Positions 46,104 to 59,300 of a DNA stretch of 64,000 nucleotides are shown here, one piece after another (the first letter of the stretch is position 1; each line of letters starts with the position of its first letter). A program made the translations under genes and the position numbers. The stretch comes from Annona cherimola (Eukaryota; Streptophyta; Magnoliopsida; Magnoliales; Annonaceae), in the NCBI GenBank assembly GCA_030490835.1, contig CM059971.1, forward strand, positions 102,614,095 through 102,678,094, given 5' to 3'. A model generated the notes under the pieces. It was not told the origin of the DNA. It saw nothing but the letters and a program-made list of their open reading frames with translations, and made no database searches.

Positions 46104-49100
46104 TCATTGCACTCCAGGACTCTCTGGATGGTACCTATCATCAAACTCATGACGAAGAGAACCACCAGTATCATGGTTCCAACTACGCCTTTCTTCACAT
46201 TGTACACTCCCAGATGGAGAAGCCATCTTCCTTTTCCACTGCCTGGTACTTTTGACTCTACCTTTGGAATGACTGTGATGCCTAGATTCAGTAGCATCAG
46301 AGCAGTCTCTTTCCAAATCCCAATCATGGGACCTGTAACTACTGCTATATCTATCACGATAACAAGATTCATCCTTCTCTTCAGATTTTTTGCGCTCATC
46401 AAGGAAACTTGGAGCCTTTTTCCAATTACTACCTCCATCTCCCTTCCTCAAGCACCTATGGCGCCAATCTTTGCTTTCACCAGTATAATCACTTTGATGG
46501 TTATTGCCAGGAGATTTATGGGATTTATGTTTGCCACCATACACCTCCAGCTTTTCAGACTTCCATTCCTGTTCAACTTTCTCAAAATCCGTTTCCCTTC
46601 CCCTGACAGTCAATCCTAACCTGCTGCTCAAATGACCATCACAATGGTCATTGTTTGTACCAGAATAGTCACTATCAGAGCTGCCATCGAAGGACCTGTC
46701 TTTGTCTTGGTACCTTTCATGGTGGCTGTTATCATCTCTCTCATCTATCTTCTTATTTTCATAAGAGGGCTGTGTCTCTTTTTCCCATCCACCAGAGCAA
46801 TCCCTATACTGACCTCTGTATTGTTTTTGGTTTGCACAATGATTCTCTCCCCCAGATTCATGATCACAAGTTCGGTGCTTCTTCTGAGGTGGATAATCAT
46901 CGGAATTGCACTCATCTTCAGAATGATCACCGCCGATGGGAGAACACAAGCCCTTCTTGCTATTCACCTGTGCCTTTGGATGACTAGAAGGATGGTCTCT
47001 GTTATCATCACTGTATGCTCTGCAGGTGCTAAAACGATGACTTCTCTGTTTCACACAGTCAGTTTCAGATTTCCCTTCAGATTGTTCATCCTTGACATTT
47101 AAGCTTCTTTTCCTTCTCTTCCCCCTAGACTGCCGCATCCCACTTGACATACTACTGCGCTTACGGCCACTGTTTTCATCAGAATAACCTCCACCAGAAT
47201 TCCAGGAATCCTCACCAGATCTTGATCTTCTGTGATGGTACCTGCCACGTCATTTAAAGAATAAGATGAGAAGCAGAAAGAGTGCTGCAGGTACAAAATG
47301 CAAGAGGGATCAGGAGAAGGCACACAGCAGCATGGGCAACCCTTATAGATGTCTTTCTAAAACCATCCTCAGAATCTTATTCAGTATTATCTAACAAAAA
47401 AATTTTGTACCCAAAGCAAAGAAGAGAGTGATACGATAGACCAATCATCAGATACAAACTGTATGGTGAAAATCGTGACATTCAAATACAGTTGAAATAG
47501 GATACATGGGAGAACTGAAATATTTTTTCGAGTGATGTTTTATTTTTGGCAAACATAATGACTGAGAACTAAGAGTTTGACACAGCAGATTTGGGCACAG
47601 TATGAACTGTATTTGATAATAAATTCAGGTCTGAAACATCAAAAAATGCATTGATAATTACACACAACTACAAAATAGATAGCATCTACTTTCAAAACCA
47701 TACAATGTTTTTTTTTAAACAGTCTATCCCTGAATCAACAAAGAATTTTTAAATCCAATATCTAGAATAGTCCAGCATAAAAGAAAGAAAAAAAGAATAA
47801 ACAATTTTTTCTATACAAAAAATCAGCATCGAAAATTGTCTTTGTTGCAAGGGCTTTTTTTCCAGACAATTTTTTACTTGGAAGCAGTATGGAAGTTGTG
47901 GGTAACCAAGGCACTTCCTAAAGTATGGTAGCAAATATACCTATCTGTTCTCTTCCTGCTGGTGTGCCTTGACTGCTCCTGGTCTTCCAGTTCTGTATGC
48001 CTCTCAGATTCCATTTCTTTAGAAGGACCAAACAAGGCTTCCATCTTTTTCACCCAGTATTTAGGAGGTGGATTATCCCAATCAGCCCATTCATAATCAC
48101 CCCCAGGATTGCGGAAGCAATGAATGAAATTGCACGCACTTCCACGGGAACATGTCTGCGAAAAAAAATCCACATTGAATAAGGCAACTGGAAAAGACAA
48201 AGCTTCATATTAGATTACTGTTTACTTAGTGTCAAAATATCACACAAAACAACCTCCAGCACATGTCATCATCATCATCATAAGCCATTTCCCACTTAGG
48301 TGGGGTCGGCTGCATGGATTCTGTTGCGCCATTCTTGGCGATTTAAGACTAAATTTTCTGTAATTTGTAATATTTTTAAATCTTGTTTAATTACTTTCAT
48401 CCATGTTTTTTTTATGTCTTCCTCTCATTCTCCTACCACCTTCTACTTGGATAGACTTTATTCTCCTAACCGGTGCTACTTCAGGCCTCCTTTTAACATG
48501 ACCAAACCATCTTAATCTATTTTCTCTCATTTTATCACAAATTGGTCTCACTTTTAAGTTTTCTCGAATTATTTCATTCCTAATTTTATCTTTTCTTGTT
48601 TTACCACTCATCCACCTTAACATTCTCATTTCTGCTACGCTCGTTTTTTGTATATGTTGTTATTTAACTGCCCAACATTCTGCCCCATAAAGCACAGCAG
48701 GTCTAATCGCAGTCCTATAAAATTTTTCTTTTAGTTTGATTGGAACTCGATAGTCACATGTACAAGCAAAAACTACAAATGTACATTAGTACACCAACAC
48801 CCCCACCAAAAGAAGTAAATAAACAAAAACAAAAACAAAAAGAGGAGTGATTCTATTAGCCCGGGCTAAGTAAATGGCCCACTTAGCCCACCTCAAAAAA
48901 CCTATTTAAAACAACTTTTTTTTACTTTTTTTTTCATGTACTTGTTTATCTAAGTGTATTTAACATATAGACCAAGTTTTACCATTTTTGAATATGTTTA
49001 TCTATTTTTTTGAGATTTTCAAACATCTATGTGTATATATGCATTTAAAATACCCTTATTTTCAAAAATCTAAAAAAAATATATGCATATTTCCAAAAAT

Positions 49101-52100
49101 GGTAAAACTTGGTCTATATGTTAAATACACTTAGATAAACAAGTGTATGAAGAAAAAAACAAAAAAAAGTTGTTTTAAATAGGTTTTTTGAGGTGGGCTA
49201 AGTGGGTCATTTACTTAGCCCGGGCTAATAGAATCACTCCTCAAACAAAAAAACTGAACAAGAATTTCTTTGAAAGAATGACACAGCATGTCAAAGATCA
49301 TAGCTTTACCTTCAGTCTTGACTTCATGTACTCCCCACATATAGCAACCTTCCATCTGGTGACTCCAACAAACTCGCATGTTAGCTGTCATCATGCAAAA
49401 CACCACAAGAGACGAAGGAAACATCAGATCAATATTCATCCAGGAAGTTCCAGAAACAGCTTGGGAAACACAAGGCATAAATTGTTGATAATTGCAAATA
49501 CAGGCTTCGGACTGAGAAGCTAACATTCACGATGATCCTTTCCCTTCGTACATTTTATCTGACATATGCACACGTATGCATAACTGTGTAGGTACAACAA
49601 CAATATAGGCATGAGCAGATTAATTAACCTGACAATGTTAGCTAAATGGAAGGCCCAGAAGGGGAAGTGATGGAAACAAAAGACAAAGATGGAGACTACC
49701 AGCACCCATTAATTCAGATAACAAAGATAAATCGCAATTAGTATATAGCAATACAGAATAATACAGATAACGTATGATCATGAAAATGGCATGAAGAGCA
49801 AGAATACAGAAAATACAGATTTGGCTATTAGAATATAGAATACAGAACAGATAATGTATGCTCATGAAAATGGCATGAAGAGCGCAGTACAGAAAATACA
49901 GATTTGGCTATTAGAATATAGAAATACAGAATGATACAGACAACAGATGCTCCTGAAAAAAGCACAAAGAGCTTGAAAGAGAAGAAATAAATCACCTGTT
50001 TGCCAGCAAAATAACGTCCATTTAGAGAAGCATGTGCAAGCACTGCTGATTCTAATGCCTTATAGTGCACATAAACATTTCCTCGCAAATGGAATGACCC
50101 ATTCCTACAAACCTGAAGACAAACATAATAAACACTTCAGAGATTTAAAGTAGTAATCAAGGTACTGGATATTGCATGTCTTCAGAAGCAGAGAGAGAAA
50201 CAGTAAACATAGGTCTGTGGTGTACCCATCTACATCTCAATAAGTTACGACCCGGGATTGAATAAGCTCAGAGATAAGAACAAAGCTTGGAAAATCTAAA
50301 AACATTATTCCAAGAGGGCAAAAAGGACAAGAAAAAAAATTGTTAATCCAAATTTTTGAGAATTGCTGGAGCTTTTTCAATATTCTTCTATCAAATTTTG
50401 ATTAAGATACTCAATGAGAACGAGCCACGTAAGTCCAACTCAGAATATTGTCCCTGTTTTAACCCGAACGTGGATCAAATTGAGTTGCCAATTTTTTTAA
50501 AAGGCTGCTCAAAGATAGCAATCATTGTCACAAGCAATAAAAAATTTCACAACAAAAAAAATAAAAATGGCAACACTGGGTACCTTGAAATTAACTATTT
50601 CACCATACTTCAAAAACTCTGTGTGTACATCCTCATAGAACTCTTCATAGTAGCATTCAATTTCTTCATCCGTATGCTGAAAGAAGAATGAACCATGAAG
50701 AACACATCAGCCAACAACAGCATAAACAATGAGTCATCGTCTATGACAATTGCTTACACCATCAAGCCAGATAATCAGCCTCTCTTTGTTGGACACATAA
50801 TGCTGATTGAAAATGGATAAAAGTATAGCAATACCATCCTGATTAAATTTAAACAGCTGGTAGCAAAATTTTAACAAAAAATCAAGACATTGTTTATCCA
50901 TTCACACACTACCCTTCAGAGTTCAGCCAATCAGACAACTAACTTTCACTGTTAAAATGAAAACCTTTGGTTAACCTAGGAAAACTACTTGGCAGGAACA
51001 GATTTCATGTGAAAAGAAAAGATGAGGGATACTTCAGGGCAATCTGACTCAAACACTATTAAAGCTAGTTAAAAACAATACAACTTAGTGGTCCAATTCT
51101 CCAGATGCAGTGGGATTCTATTATCTTCAGGGTATGCAGTCATTCACTGCACAGTACAACAACCCTGGAAATCCATCATAGGAACAGTCCACATGGCGTT
51201 CTAGATGATAAAGAAATTAATTTGGGCAAGTGATACAATGCAATTACTACTGATAGTATTGTCTCCTCCAAGTTCCTATAACAAGCTATTGCCAACAGTT
51301 AAAAAAGTCATGGTCATGAAATTAGGATAGATGCAACCTACAATTTTGCAAATGTATGGACTGAATTATGAGGAATTTCAGCCAGGCAACTGATACAGTG
51401 CAATTACTAATAGTAACAGCATCTCCTCCAAGTTACTATAACAAGTTAAAAATCAGCAGTTAAAAAAGCCAAGGTCGCAAAATTAGAGTAGATGGCCATC
51501 CAGTGATGTCAGAAAGCTTAGACAAGCATGACTGATCAAGAAACACCAACAAAAAATTATTCCAATTTGTTCTATTTCTAATGATTCCTTCAGAAGGAAT
51601 GAAGGGGTAGGTGAACCACTTGAATGTCAACATACGTGATTTGATAGGCGTAGATCACTACATCTTATGCAATCTTGCTCATAGTTCCAGCAGCACATTT
51701 TTCCAATGTTTACAAAAGCTGACAATCTGGTTGAAAAGGACCACACAAATTAGTTCCATGTCATAGGGCTCATGGAAACGTGCCAATTTGTACTCGTTAA
51801 TTTGTAAATCCAACAAAACAACAATACTTCGAATATTTCCATTCACTTGCAACAGCTTTATTGTAAACCCCTTGCTTATCCAATGCATCCAAAATTGTAT
51901 CTACCTAGCTATCCCCTATATGGCCGCATATTAATTTCAGAAATCCAGTAGATGATAGTTTCCTGCGTATGCATATATACAGGTTTGCAGTTACACTGGA
52001 CAAAATAGCACAGTTACAACTAAGAATACATAGCACATCACCTGTGAATCAAGACAATTGAAGTAATAACCATGACCAGCAGAACCCCTCCAACAGGACA

Positions 52101-54125
52101 CCATAAAAAAAATGGTCGAATAACTACAAACTGTTAAGGAGCTAATATTCATAAATGCGCTATATCACAAAACAGAATATAAACATACACTTCAACATAT
52201 TACACTGAAGTCAATGTCCACCTGCGTCACCATCAAAAAAACAATAGATGCTTGCAATAGCATTCAGAAATGCAGGCACCAGTAAAGAAAGGTGAGGAAA
52301 TAATTAAGATAAAGGCCAAAGAAAAGCACACCAAGAATTACAAATGCATCGTAGGATATAGATGGGAAAGGCGTGCAATTCTTTTACCCTTTTGACACAT
52401 TCCTTACAAATTATTTCTTTTTCTTTTTGTCCAGATCGAAAAAGAAGTTTTGATGTTCAATATCCAAGTCCAAGGGCATGGAAACTCTTTCAAATTTATT
52501 TCATTTTTTCCCAAACTAAAAAGTTTGACGTCCATCAATATCCAAGTCCGAGGCATGGAAATTCTTTGAATTGAGCTTTTAGACTAATTTCTGATGAAAT
52601 TAAATTAGACAATGACTCTTTCATGCTAGGAAGAATAAAATCATAAGACACGTAGAATAAAGATATCAGCACAGTTGTGTTGTATTGAGAACACATGAAA
52701 CAGCGATCATCAGGATACAGCATCAGCCACAAGAAAACAGTATCTTACGGACCTCGAGCCCCTCATCTTGCTCCCAGGCAATGCCTGGGCCATTGTACAT
52801 GTTCTTAAGCAGCAACGTGCAGGATTTATCAGGGTGAAAATGAACCCTGCTGCAATGAGAACCAAAACGACAAGCACCAGTTTTTATGTGGAAAGGACAA
52901 TGAGCTTTGTCCTACCGGAAGCAAAATAACAAAGAATGTCAGTTTCCATTAGATGAAATAATTACTCGAACTGATTTTAAATTTTATATTAAGAGAATCT
53001 GAACTGGAAAGGATTTGAATTTACTTGCTCGGTCCCAAAATTTGGGGTTTGCTGAGCAACACTTGCAAACACCTCTTGTGTGGAGACAGTTGCAGAACTC
53101 TTGTAAGCAGCAAAGGCAACCGACTGTGGAGGAAGAGGATTCGATGTAGGTTGGTCATCATCCTGGTATAATGCGTTTAAATGTTTAGAGCCTTCTTGCA
53201 TTACAAAACATGCTAATAAGTAATAACGGACAAATCTACTCTGACTATTAGCCATCCAAGGGATCTATATTAAAATATACCTCTTCACCTTGCTCTTGAT
53301 TAACATTTTTCCTTGCAACCTTAACCCTTTTCTTCTTAACAATTATGTCATTTCCCTGCCAGATGATTTCAGCGGGTCCTTCATCCGCATACTCCCAGTA
53401 ATCATCTTCTGCCAACTCCTCATTTTGCTCCTGAGAAAATCAGTACGATCAGATGAAAATTGAAGGTTGCCGCTGGGATACCAAATTTACACCCGAAGAA
53501 CCAACATGGCAAGAAAGGCTTGAAGTATGCAGTAAACTTTTTTCCTTCACAGTACGGAAGGAAATTAAAATAAAACATTCACGAACAAATGATTCACTTG
53601 CATCGATTACACTGTCATTCCAATTCCTCAGTAATTAGAGTCCCAAGTTACTCATCTGCCATCCACAGATTGTGACCCTCATCCAAACTATGGGAAAAGA
53701 AACAGAAATTGCACCGGTACAAAAGCTTAATGCGAGCAAAAGAAAGAACAAAAATGAGCAAAGAAATTCACCTGGTTTTTCTGCGATTCCTCAACAAGCT
53801 TCCTCTGCGCTTCTTCCTCAGCCTCCCGAGCAGCAGCCGCCTCAAGCCACAGCCTCTCACGCTCCTCGAATTCCTTCCTGTCCCTCTCCATCCTCTCCAT
53901 CTCTTCCTGCTCCGCCAGCTTCAACCTCTGCTGCTCTTCCGGGTCGTTCAACCGCGCTTCTTCCTCCTCCATCTCCTTCAATGCACTCTCCCTCCTCTTC
54001 TGCTTCCTCTTCTCCTTCTTCGCGCATCTCCTCTTCTCCTTCCTAACTAGGGCTGCTTTTAGAGATGCATCTATCCCTTTTACACAGTGCGTGGAATCAG
54101 CTTCCTCGGTTATAGGATCAGCCAT
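46104..54125 (-). CDS. U2AF35-related CCCH/RRM splicing factor (ZRSR2/RGH3 type), 9 exons, 812 aa
   Basis: Exons: 54125-53772, 53430-53281, 53162-53025, 52911-52753, 50676-50584, 50112-49996, 49384-49310, 48155-47941, 47241-46104. All GT-AG and in phase; stop TGA. The start is [10 protein letters not shown]. Residues 20-118 are a charged Lys/Glu coiled-coil stretch. CCCH finger 1 has C219, C228, C234 and H238 (C-x8-C-x5-C-x3-H). A U2AF-homology RRM follows to about 345. CCCH finger 2 has C353, C364, C370 and H374, then [13 protein letters not shown]. The 379-residue last exon is rich in Arg, Ser, Asp and His. This order matches human ZRSR2, maize RGH3 and Arabidopsis CCCH protein 5, nuclear proteins that recognise 3' splice sites, chiefly of U12-type introns. 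Donor 4 is GTCCGT, unusual but needed for frame. None of its own introns looks U12-type. Confidence 0.92.
48260..48761 (-). mobile_element. 5'-truncated RTE-type LINE 3' end in an intron
   Basis: On the minus strand the sequence encodes the C-terminal end of a non-LTR reverse transcriptase: [10 protein letters not shown] near 48692-48663, then [20 protein letters not shown] and [12 protein letters not shown]. One stop breaks the frame. The 3' end is a short ATG/GAT repeat (TCATCATCATCAT on plus) instead of poly(A), as in RTE elements. CACATGT flanks both ends (48260-48266 and 48755-48761). It lies in intron 7 of the splicing-factor gene, antisense to nothing and parallel to the host transcript. 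Confidence 0.8.
48833..49251. mobile_element. family A MITE, copy 1, with 9-bp duplication
   Basis: The termini are perfect inverted repeats for at least 35 bases, from GAGGAGTGATTCTATTAGCC at 48842 to its complement ending at 49242. AAACAAAAA flanks both sides (48833-48841, 49243-49251), a 9-bp duplication, though low in complexity. The arms stay complementary for most of the 401 bp. It sits in intron 7 of the splicing-factor gene, only 59 bases from exon 7. Confidence 0.75.
49750..49975. repeat. tandem repeat of about 84-88 bp, two and a half copies
   Basis: ATACAGA-rich units carrying CATGAAAATGGCATGAAGAGC and ACAGATTTGGCTATTAGAAT repeat with a spacing of 84 bases (49772 and 49856), and a third partial copy begins near 49922. 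It lies in intron 6 of the splicing-factor gene. Confidence 0.7.
51225..51493. repeat. direct duplication of about 105 bp, spacing 160 bp
   Basis: The segment from GGCAAGTGATACAATGCAAT (51225) through TCTCCTCCAAGTTCCTATAA recurs from GGCAACTGATACAGTGCAAT (51385) with scattered differences. Intron 4 of the splicing-factor gene. Confidence 0.65.
52438..52576. repeat. direct duplication of about 60 bp
   Basis: CAATATCCAAGTCCAAGGGC (52458) and CAATATCCAAGTCCGAGGC (near 52537) are the cores of two adjacent copies about 78 bases apart. Intron 4 of the splicing-factor gene. Confidence 0.6.
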
Positions 54126-54529
54126 TTTCGAGCCAGAGAACAAGAATTTTGGTTACCGCCCTCTGAAAATCGTACTTGAGTTTCGCGACCCGCCTGGGAA
54201 AATCGACAGAAACGGAATTCAACAAGGCTGTAGTCTACCAGGAGAAAGACTAACAATTCCTGATTCTATGCATTCTGGTTGAGTGGAATCGAAGAGGCGA
54301 ACCACACGGTCGCTTGCGAATAAGCTCGAATAGAGTTCGTATGTTGGTTTCTCGGACTTTTCATTGCCCAAATTATGGTTTTTAGCGTATTTTGCATCGA
54401 AAAAAAATCGATGTGATATGACAACAATAATGATGAATATAATAAGGATAATAATCGGAAGGAAAGATAATAAAGTTATGACTCCGCCTGTGCATTATCT
54501 AACTTACATAAAAGCATAGCACAGTTATG

Positions 54530-54960
54530 TAATTTTCTTAATTTTTAAAATTTTAATTTTTAATGAAAGATTTAATCTATTTATTGTATTTAATATTATT
54601 TATTTATCTAAGTGACCAAATTTCATCTCCATCAAATATATTTATAAATCATATTTGTTGAAAAACATATATTTAAATGTAAATTATAAAAGATATTTAT
54701 ATCTATTTACACATGTATAAGAATATAATAATATCTTATAAAATTACTTATCTATGTATAAATGATATTTTAAATTGTTTAGATGTTGAAAAGATAAAAT
54801 TGATATTTAACATTAAATTATTTTATTAGGTTGATTTTCAATAGAGCTCATATACAATTATATTAGACAAATGAAAATATTTTCATGATATTATAAATGG
54901 CACTAAATATAATAGATGTTGTGAATTTTCTATCAATCATCAAGATATTAAAAAATAAAA
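54530..54960. repeat. family E repeat copy
   Basis: It contains AATCTATTTATTGTATTTAA, CAAATTTCATCTCCATCAAA and, near the right end, TCTATCAATCATCAAGATAT, which is an inverted form of the left. Related to the copies at 32230. A family C piece follows at about 54985-55180. Confidence 0.45.
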
Positions 54961-56021
54961 TAGATTATATAGAAAAGGAGTCATAAAAGCAAAAATGATA
55001 AAATTAAATAAATAATTTGGTTGTATAGATAATTGTGTAAAAATAATTAAAATTTATGTAGTTGTACACAAATATATAAAAAATTATTAAAAATTAAAAA
55101 TAGAGTAATTATGAAGAGTGAAGAGTTTTAAACTAGAAAGTTTTTTGTTTGAAATTTTTTTTTAAAGAAACATTCCCTATTTGTATTTTTTTTAATTCTT
55201 GCATTTTATGTATTTATTTTTTAAAGCATGTAAATTTGCCCTCTTTGCATTTTACATTCTACCATCAAAATACGGAATTAACAGCTATTATTTGTACACA
55301 AGAAGTCTAAAATGCTGATATGACTTAAGCAAGTCAACTCATGTTCGTGATTCCACTCATGCACATAGAAAGGGCAATAAATTGAGTCAACTCATAAAAC
55401 AAGTCGATTTCAACTCGCAAACAGTACAATTTTGCTATTGATAAGTTTAGTCAACTCGTTTTAAGGATAATATTGTCATTAAAAAATTTATATAGTAACT
55501 ACTAATAGATTTTCCTTTGTTTAGCGGCATGTCCTGTTTAAAATGCAATAAAGGTATATTTATAATGTCTAGAAAACAACTACATGAAAACTTGTAGATT
55601 TAAAAGCAAATATGCATATGAGAGGTGACTAAAAATGTGAATACCCCTAAAATTAAATATGGTTTTTAATTTGTAAACATTTTTTAAATTTCAAAATAAA
55701 AAATCTTGCATTTTTCATGCGCTGAGCTTGCACATCTGTATATTTTAAATGAGTAAAACTAACACAAGAAATTTGAAACGGGACTCATCGTTTTTACCTT
55801 TTCACATTTTAACTACAACCATGTAACCAAGAAAGCATTTTTGGCAAAATTGAAAAAAACATGCATACTTTTAGAAATAAATATTATATGAGTGTAGTTT
55901 TCGGTCAGGTTAACCTAACCTTAAAAAACTCGGTTTCAACCTGCGCCTAAGGTAAACTAAACCTGACCTAAAAAAATTTTAATGTAGAACCGTCACAAGC
56001 TCCCGAAAGCATTGAGTCTCA

Positions 56022-56250
56022 CTGCTCTCAAGTGTATACACCCATTTTTTATTTTTTAAAAAAATTTTACACAACTGTTTAAATTACTAAAATGTCACTG
56101 TTTTTTAAAAATCTAAAAAAAATTTAAAAATCTTTTAAAATGTTACAAATTGATACACATGTTAAATACACTTAAATTAACGGTTTCACGAAAAAATTTG
56201 CAAAAAAAAATTGCAAAAAAATGAGTATATGCACCAGAGAGCATAGAATT
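56022..56250. mobile_element. foldback MITE with TGCTCTC termini
   Basis: The left reads TGCTCTCAAGTGTATACACC and the reverse complement of the right reads TGCTCTCTGGTGCATATACT. The arms continue as A/T-rich complementary sequence around TTTTACACAACTG and its partner. About 229 bp. Confidence 0.55.
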
Positions 56251-56696
56251 GAGCTTGAATTTTAACTTAGTGCCAAATCTAATCCGAATTAATTTCATAT
56301 ATTTTTCAATATATTCTCTCATTCATGTAATCATATATATACATTTTTCTAGGTTTAATATACACTTAAATATATTTTGAATTAATATGTATATTAACCA
56401 TTAAAAATATTTATTTTTAATAATCTTGAAAAACTGATGCAATAATTTTCTTTATCTTTTCATTATTTTAAATAGTTTCGTTAAAGATGAAGTCAAAATT
56501 ATAATAATATTATTTATATTTTAAAAAATGTTAGATGTATGATAAGTCGTTTACTTTTACAAGACATAAATTAATAATTTTAAATTTTATTTATTAAAAT
56601 TTAATGTATTAAAAAAAATTGTTTTTAATAAATAATTATTATCTAGATTGTTTTATAAATCAAAGTTATTATATACTTCAAAAATATACTATTTTT

Positions 56697-56978
56697 GGAG
56701 TTTGTTTGGTAATGAATAAAACTTTTGATGAAAAGTTTTCGACAATAAAAGTTGTCAAATGATATGATATTATAGGGGTAATGATGAGTAGTAAAGAGGA
56801 TAAAGTTAAAATAGATAGGTTAGTTGTGTGGATAGTTGTGTAAAAATGATTGAAAAGCAAGGTAGTTGTATAGGAAAATGTGAAAAATGATTAAAAAATA
56901 TGATAATTGTGGAAAGTGAAAAGTTTTAGATTGAAAAATTTTAACTTGACATTTTCTATCAATTGCCAAACACACCCT
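56697..56978 (+). mobile_element. family C hAT-like MITE
   Basis: Left end GGAGTTTGTTTGGTAATG and right end ATTGCCAAACACACCC. The body has AAATGATATGATATTATAGG and AAAATAGATAGGTTAGTTG. Well preserved. Confidence 0.7.
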
Positions 56979-57282
56979 TGATTTACTAATTTTGATAATA
57001 TGTTGCATTATTTAAAAATATAAACTAGTTATATTTTAAAAATAAAATAATAAACAACTCAACCACAAACTTGAAATTCAACCCAAATTCTCAACTCAAA
57101 ATCAAGCCCAAAACACATATGAACCTAAGTTAAAGTCAACCCAAACCAAATATATATAACTAAGGTTAGAGTTTTAGTGCATTTGAACCAAATATTAGTG
57201 GACATAAGTTACACTCCTACCATAAATGGCACAAAAAATTTTTACAAGAGTGGCTCCCCATCAATATGTATAAGAAATATAC

Positions 57283-57635
57283 AGGTGCAACTTCACTGCA
57301 TCAAAATTACGGTGCAATTACCTCAAAATGAGCTCTACATGATTACGAAATTATAATCTACTCCACCCATTATATTCAGAATTATATATTGTATTATCAT
57401 ACCACTTTTCATCTCAATTAGATATGTGTATGGACCTCAACTGACAATGGTACAAATTCAATATAATAAAATAGGTTGATGTAAATAACAACTTTAAAGT
57501 TATTTTTTCAACATGTAAATCATTTGTTATAAAATTTACATATGGATAAATAATTATATAAAGTATCACTACATTTAAGTACATGTGTGACCCATTTAGA
57601 CCAAATGTATTATTAATTATGGCATAAGCAAATGC
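57283..57635 (+). mobile_element. family D element, copy 3
   Basis: It begins AGGTGCAACTTCACTGCATC and follows the same block order as the copy at 18653, including AATCTACTCCACCCATTAT and CAATTAGATATGTGTATGG, to ATTAATTATGGCATAAGC. Confidence 0.6.
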
Positions 57636-58462
57636 ACAGAAAAGGTTTTTTTTCTCTCTCTCTCTATATATATATATATGATAATATTTCTATGAAACCT
57701 CTATTATATATAACCTTCCTCCATTTTGAGTATCTAGATAGCTGATTGAAAATTCATTTCATCCATTATATTTACTATCATTTATATTATTATATAAAAA
57801 AAATTATTTGTCTAATATCACTGTATATAGGTTTCATCTATAAACATGTAAAATCAACGTAATAAAATAATTTAATATTAAATAGTTGGTTCTTAATTAC
57901 TATAACAAAAATTTGAACAAGGGGTAGTATAATAAAGGTAAAACCTTTTGGGCTTATACGTAGAAAATGGGCAGATAAGAATGAGAGTGATTTCTTGTTC
58001 CTTTTCCATTTTTAGTATATTGATAATTAATACAAAGTCTAATCATTCATTGTATTTATTATTATTTATTTAATTAAGAGATCAAGTCTTATCCAAATCA
58101 AATATCTACATCAAACCCATTAGCTTAATCATTTATACATAACAAGTTGATAGAAAAAAGTAAAAAAATTAACAAATAAATTTTACAAGCATAGGTTAAA
58201 TAGGCCATTACTTATCCCACATTAATACAATCTACGTTAATAATAACCGTATTATTACACAACAAATATTTCTCTTATTAAAAATTATTCAACTTTGAAA
58301 ATATTTTTGCACCTTTTACTAATTATAAATGTTTAAAAGAACTTTTATATTTTAGAGTAAGCTCAAAAAATATTCCCCACAACACACTTAAATTAGAGGG
58401 CCAAACATCCAACAACTCTTTATTACTGCACTTCTATAAAACTACACGCACATGTATATATA

Positions 58463-58906
58463 TACAAAAGGGAGAAGTGATCATATTAGCCCGGACTAAG
58501 TAAATGTCTCACTTAGCCCACCTCAAAAATTCTATTTACAACAACTTTTTTTTATTTTTTTCCTCATACACTTGTTTATCCAAGTGTATTTAATATATAA
58601 ATCAAGTTTTACTATTTTTGGATATGTGTATATATTTTTTTTAGATTTTTAAAAATAAAGGTATTTTAAATACATATATACACATAGATATTTAAAAATC
58701 TCAAAAAAATAGATAAACATATTCAAAAATGGTAAAACTTGTTCTATATGTTAAACACACTTAGATAAACAAGTGCACGAAAAAAAAAGTAAAAAAAATT
58801 ATTGTAAATAGATTTTTTAAAATGGGCTAAGTAGAGCATTTACTTAGTCTGGGCTAAGTAGAGCATTTACTTAGCCCGGGCTAACAGGATCACTCTCCTA
58901 CAAAAG
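58463..58906. mobile_element. family A MITE, copy 2, with 8-bp duplication
   Basis: TACAAAAG flanks both ends (58463-58470, 58899-58906). Termini GGAGAAGTGATCATATTAGC and its near complement are those of family A. A 28-base unit, GGGCTAAGTAGAGCATTTAC onward, is duplicated next to the right end. Confidence 0.75.
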
Positions 58907-58907
58907 A

Positions 58908-59300
58908 TTATTGCATGGAACTTAATTATATACATCATAATATAGTTTAAACTAAAATACAACATTTATTTATTGTTATAATTAATTATATTTTTTAATT
59001 TTTCTTCATAAATATATTTTTCTAAGTATATTCAATCTATATACAAAATTTTGTCATTTAAAAATTATTTTTTAAATCAAGTTTTTTGAGTGAAAAATGA
59101 AGAATGCCCTTCAAATTGGTAATTTTTTAAAACATAAATATGTAAAAATATATAAAATGACAAAACTTGATTTATGGATTAAATACAATTAGAAAAACAT
59201 ATTTATAAAGAAAACCAAATAAAAATAAAATGAAATAAATGAATATTATATTTTAACTTCAAATACATCATAATATTTATAATCATGCTCCTTGTCGCAT
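58908..59300. mobile_element. family B MULE-like MITE, copy 2
   Basis: The body 58917-59291 begins GGAACTTAATTATATACATC and ends TAATCATGCTCC, matching 36727-37126. Flanks TTATTGCAT and TTGTCGCAT agree at 7 of 9 positions, a decayed 9-bp duplication. It directly follows a family A element. Confidence 0.65.

Noticed and set aside
46107..47102. Several plus-strand open frames of 110-170 codons
   Set aside because: They are antisense to the last exon of the splicing-factor gene. The minus frame continues the spliced protein in phase.
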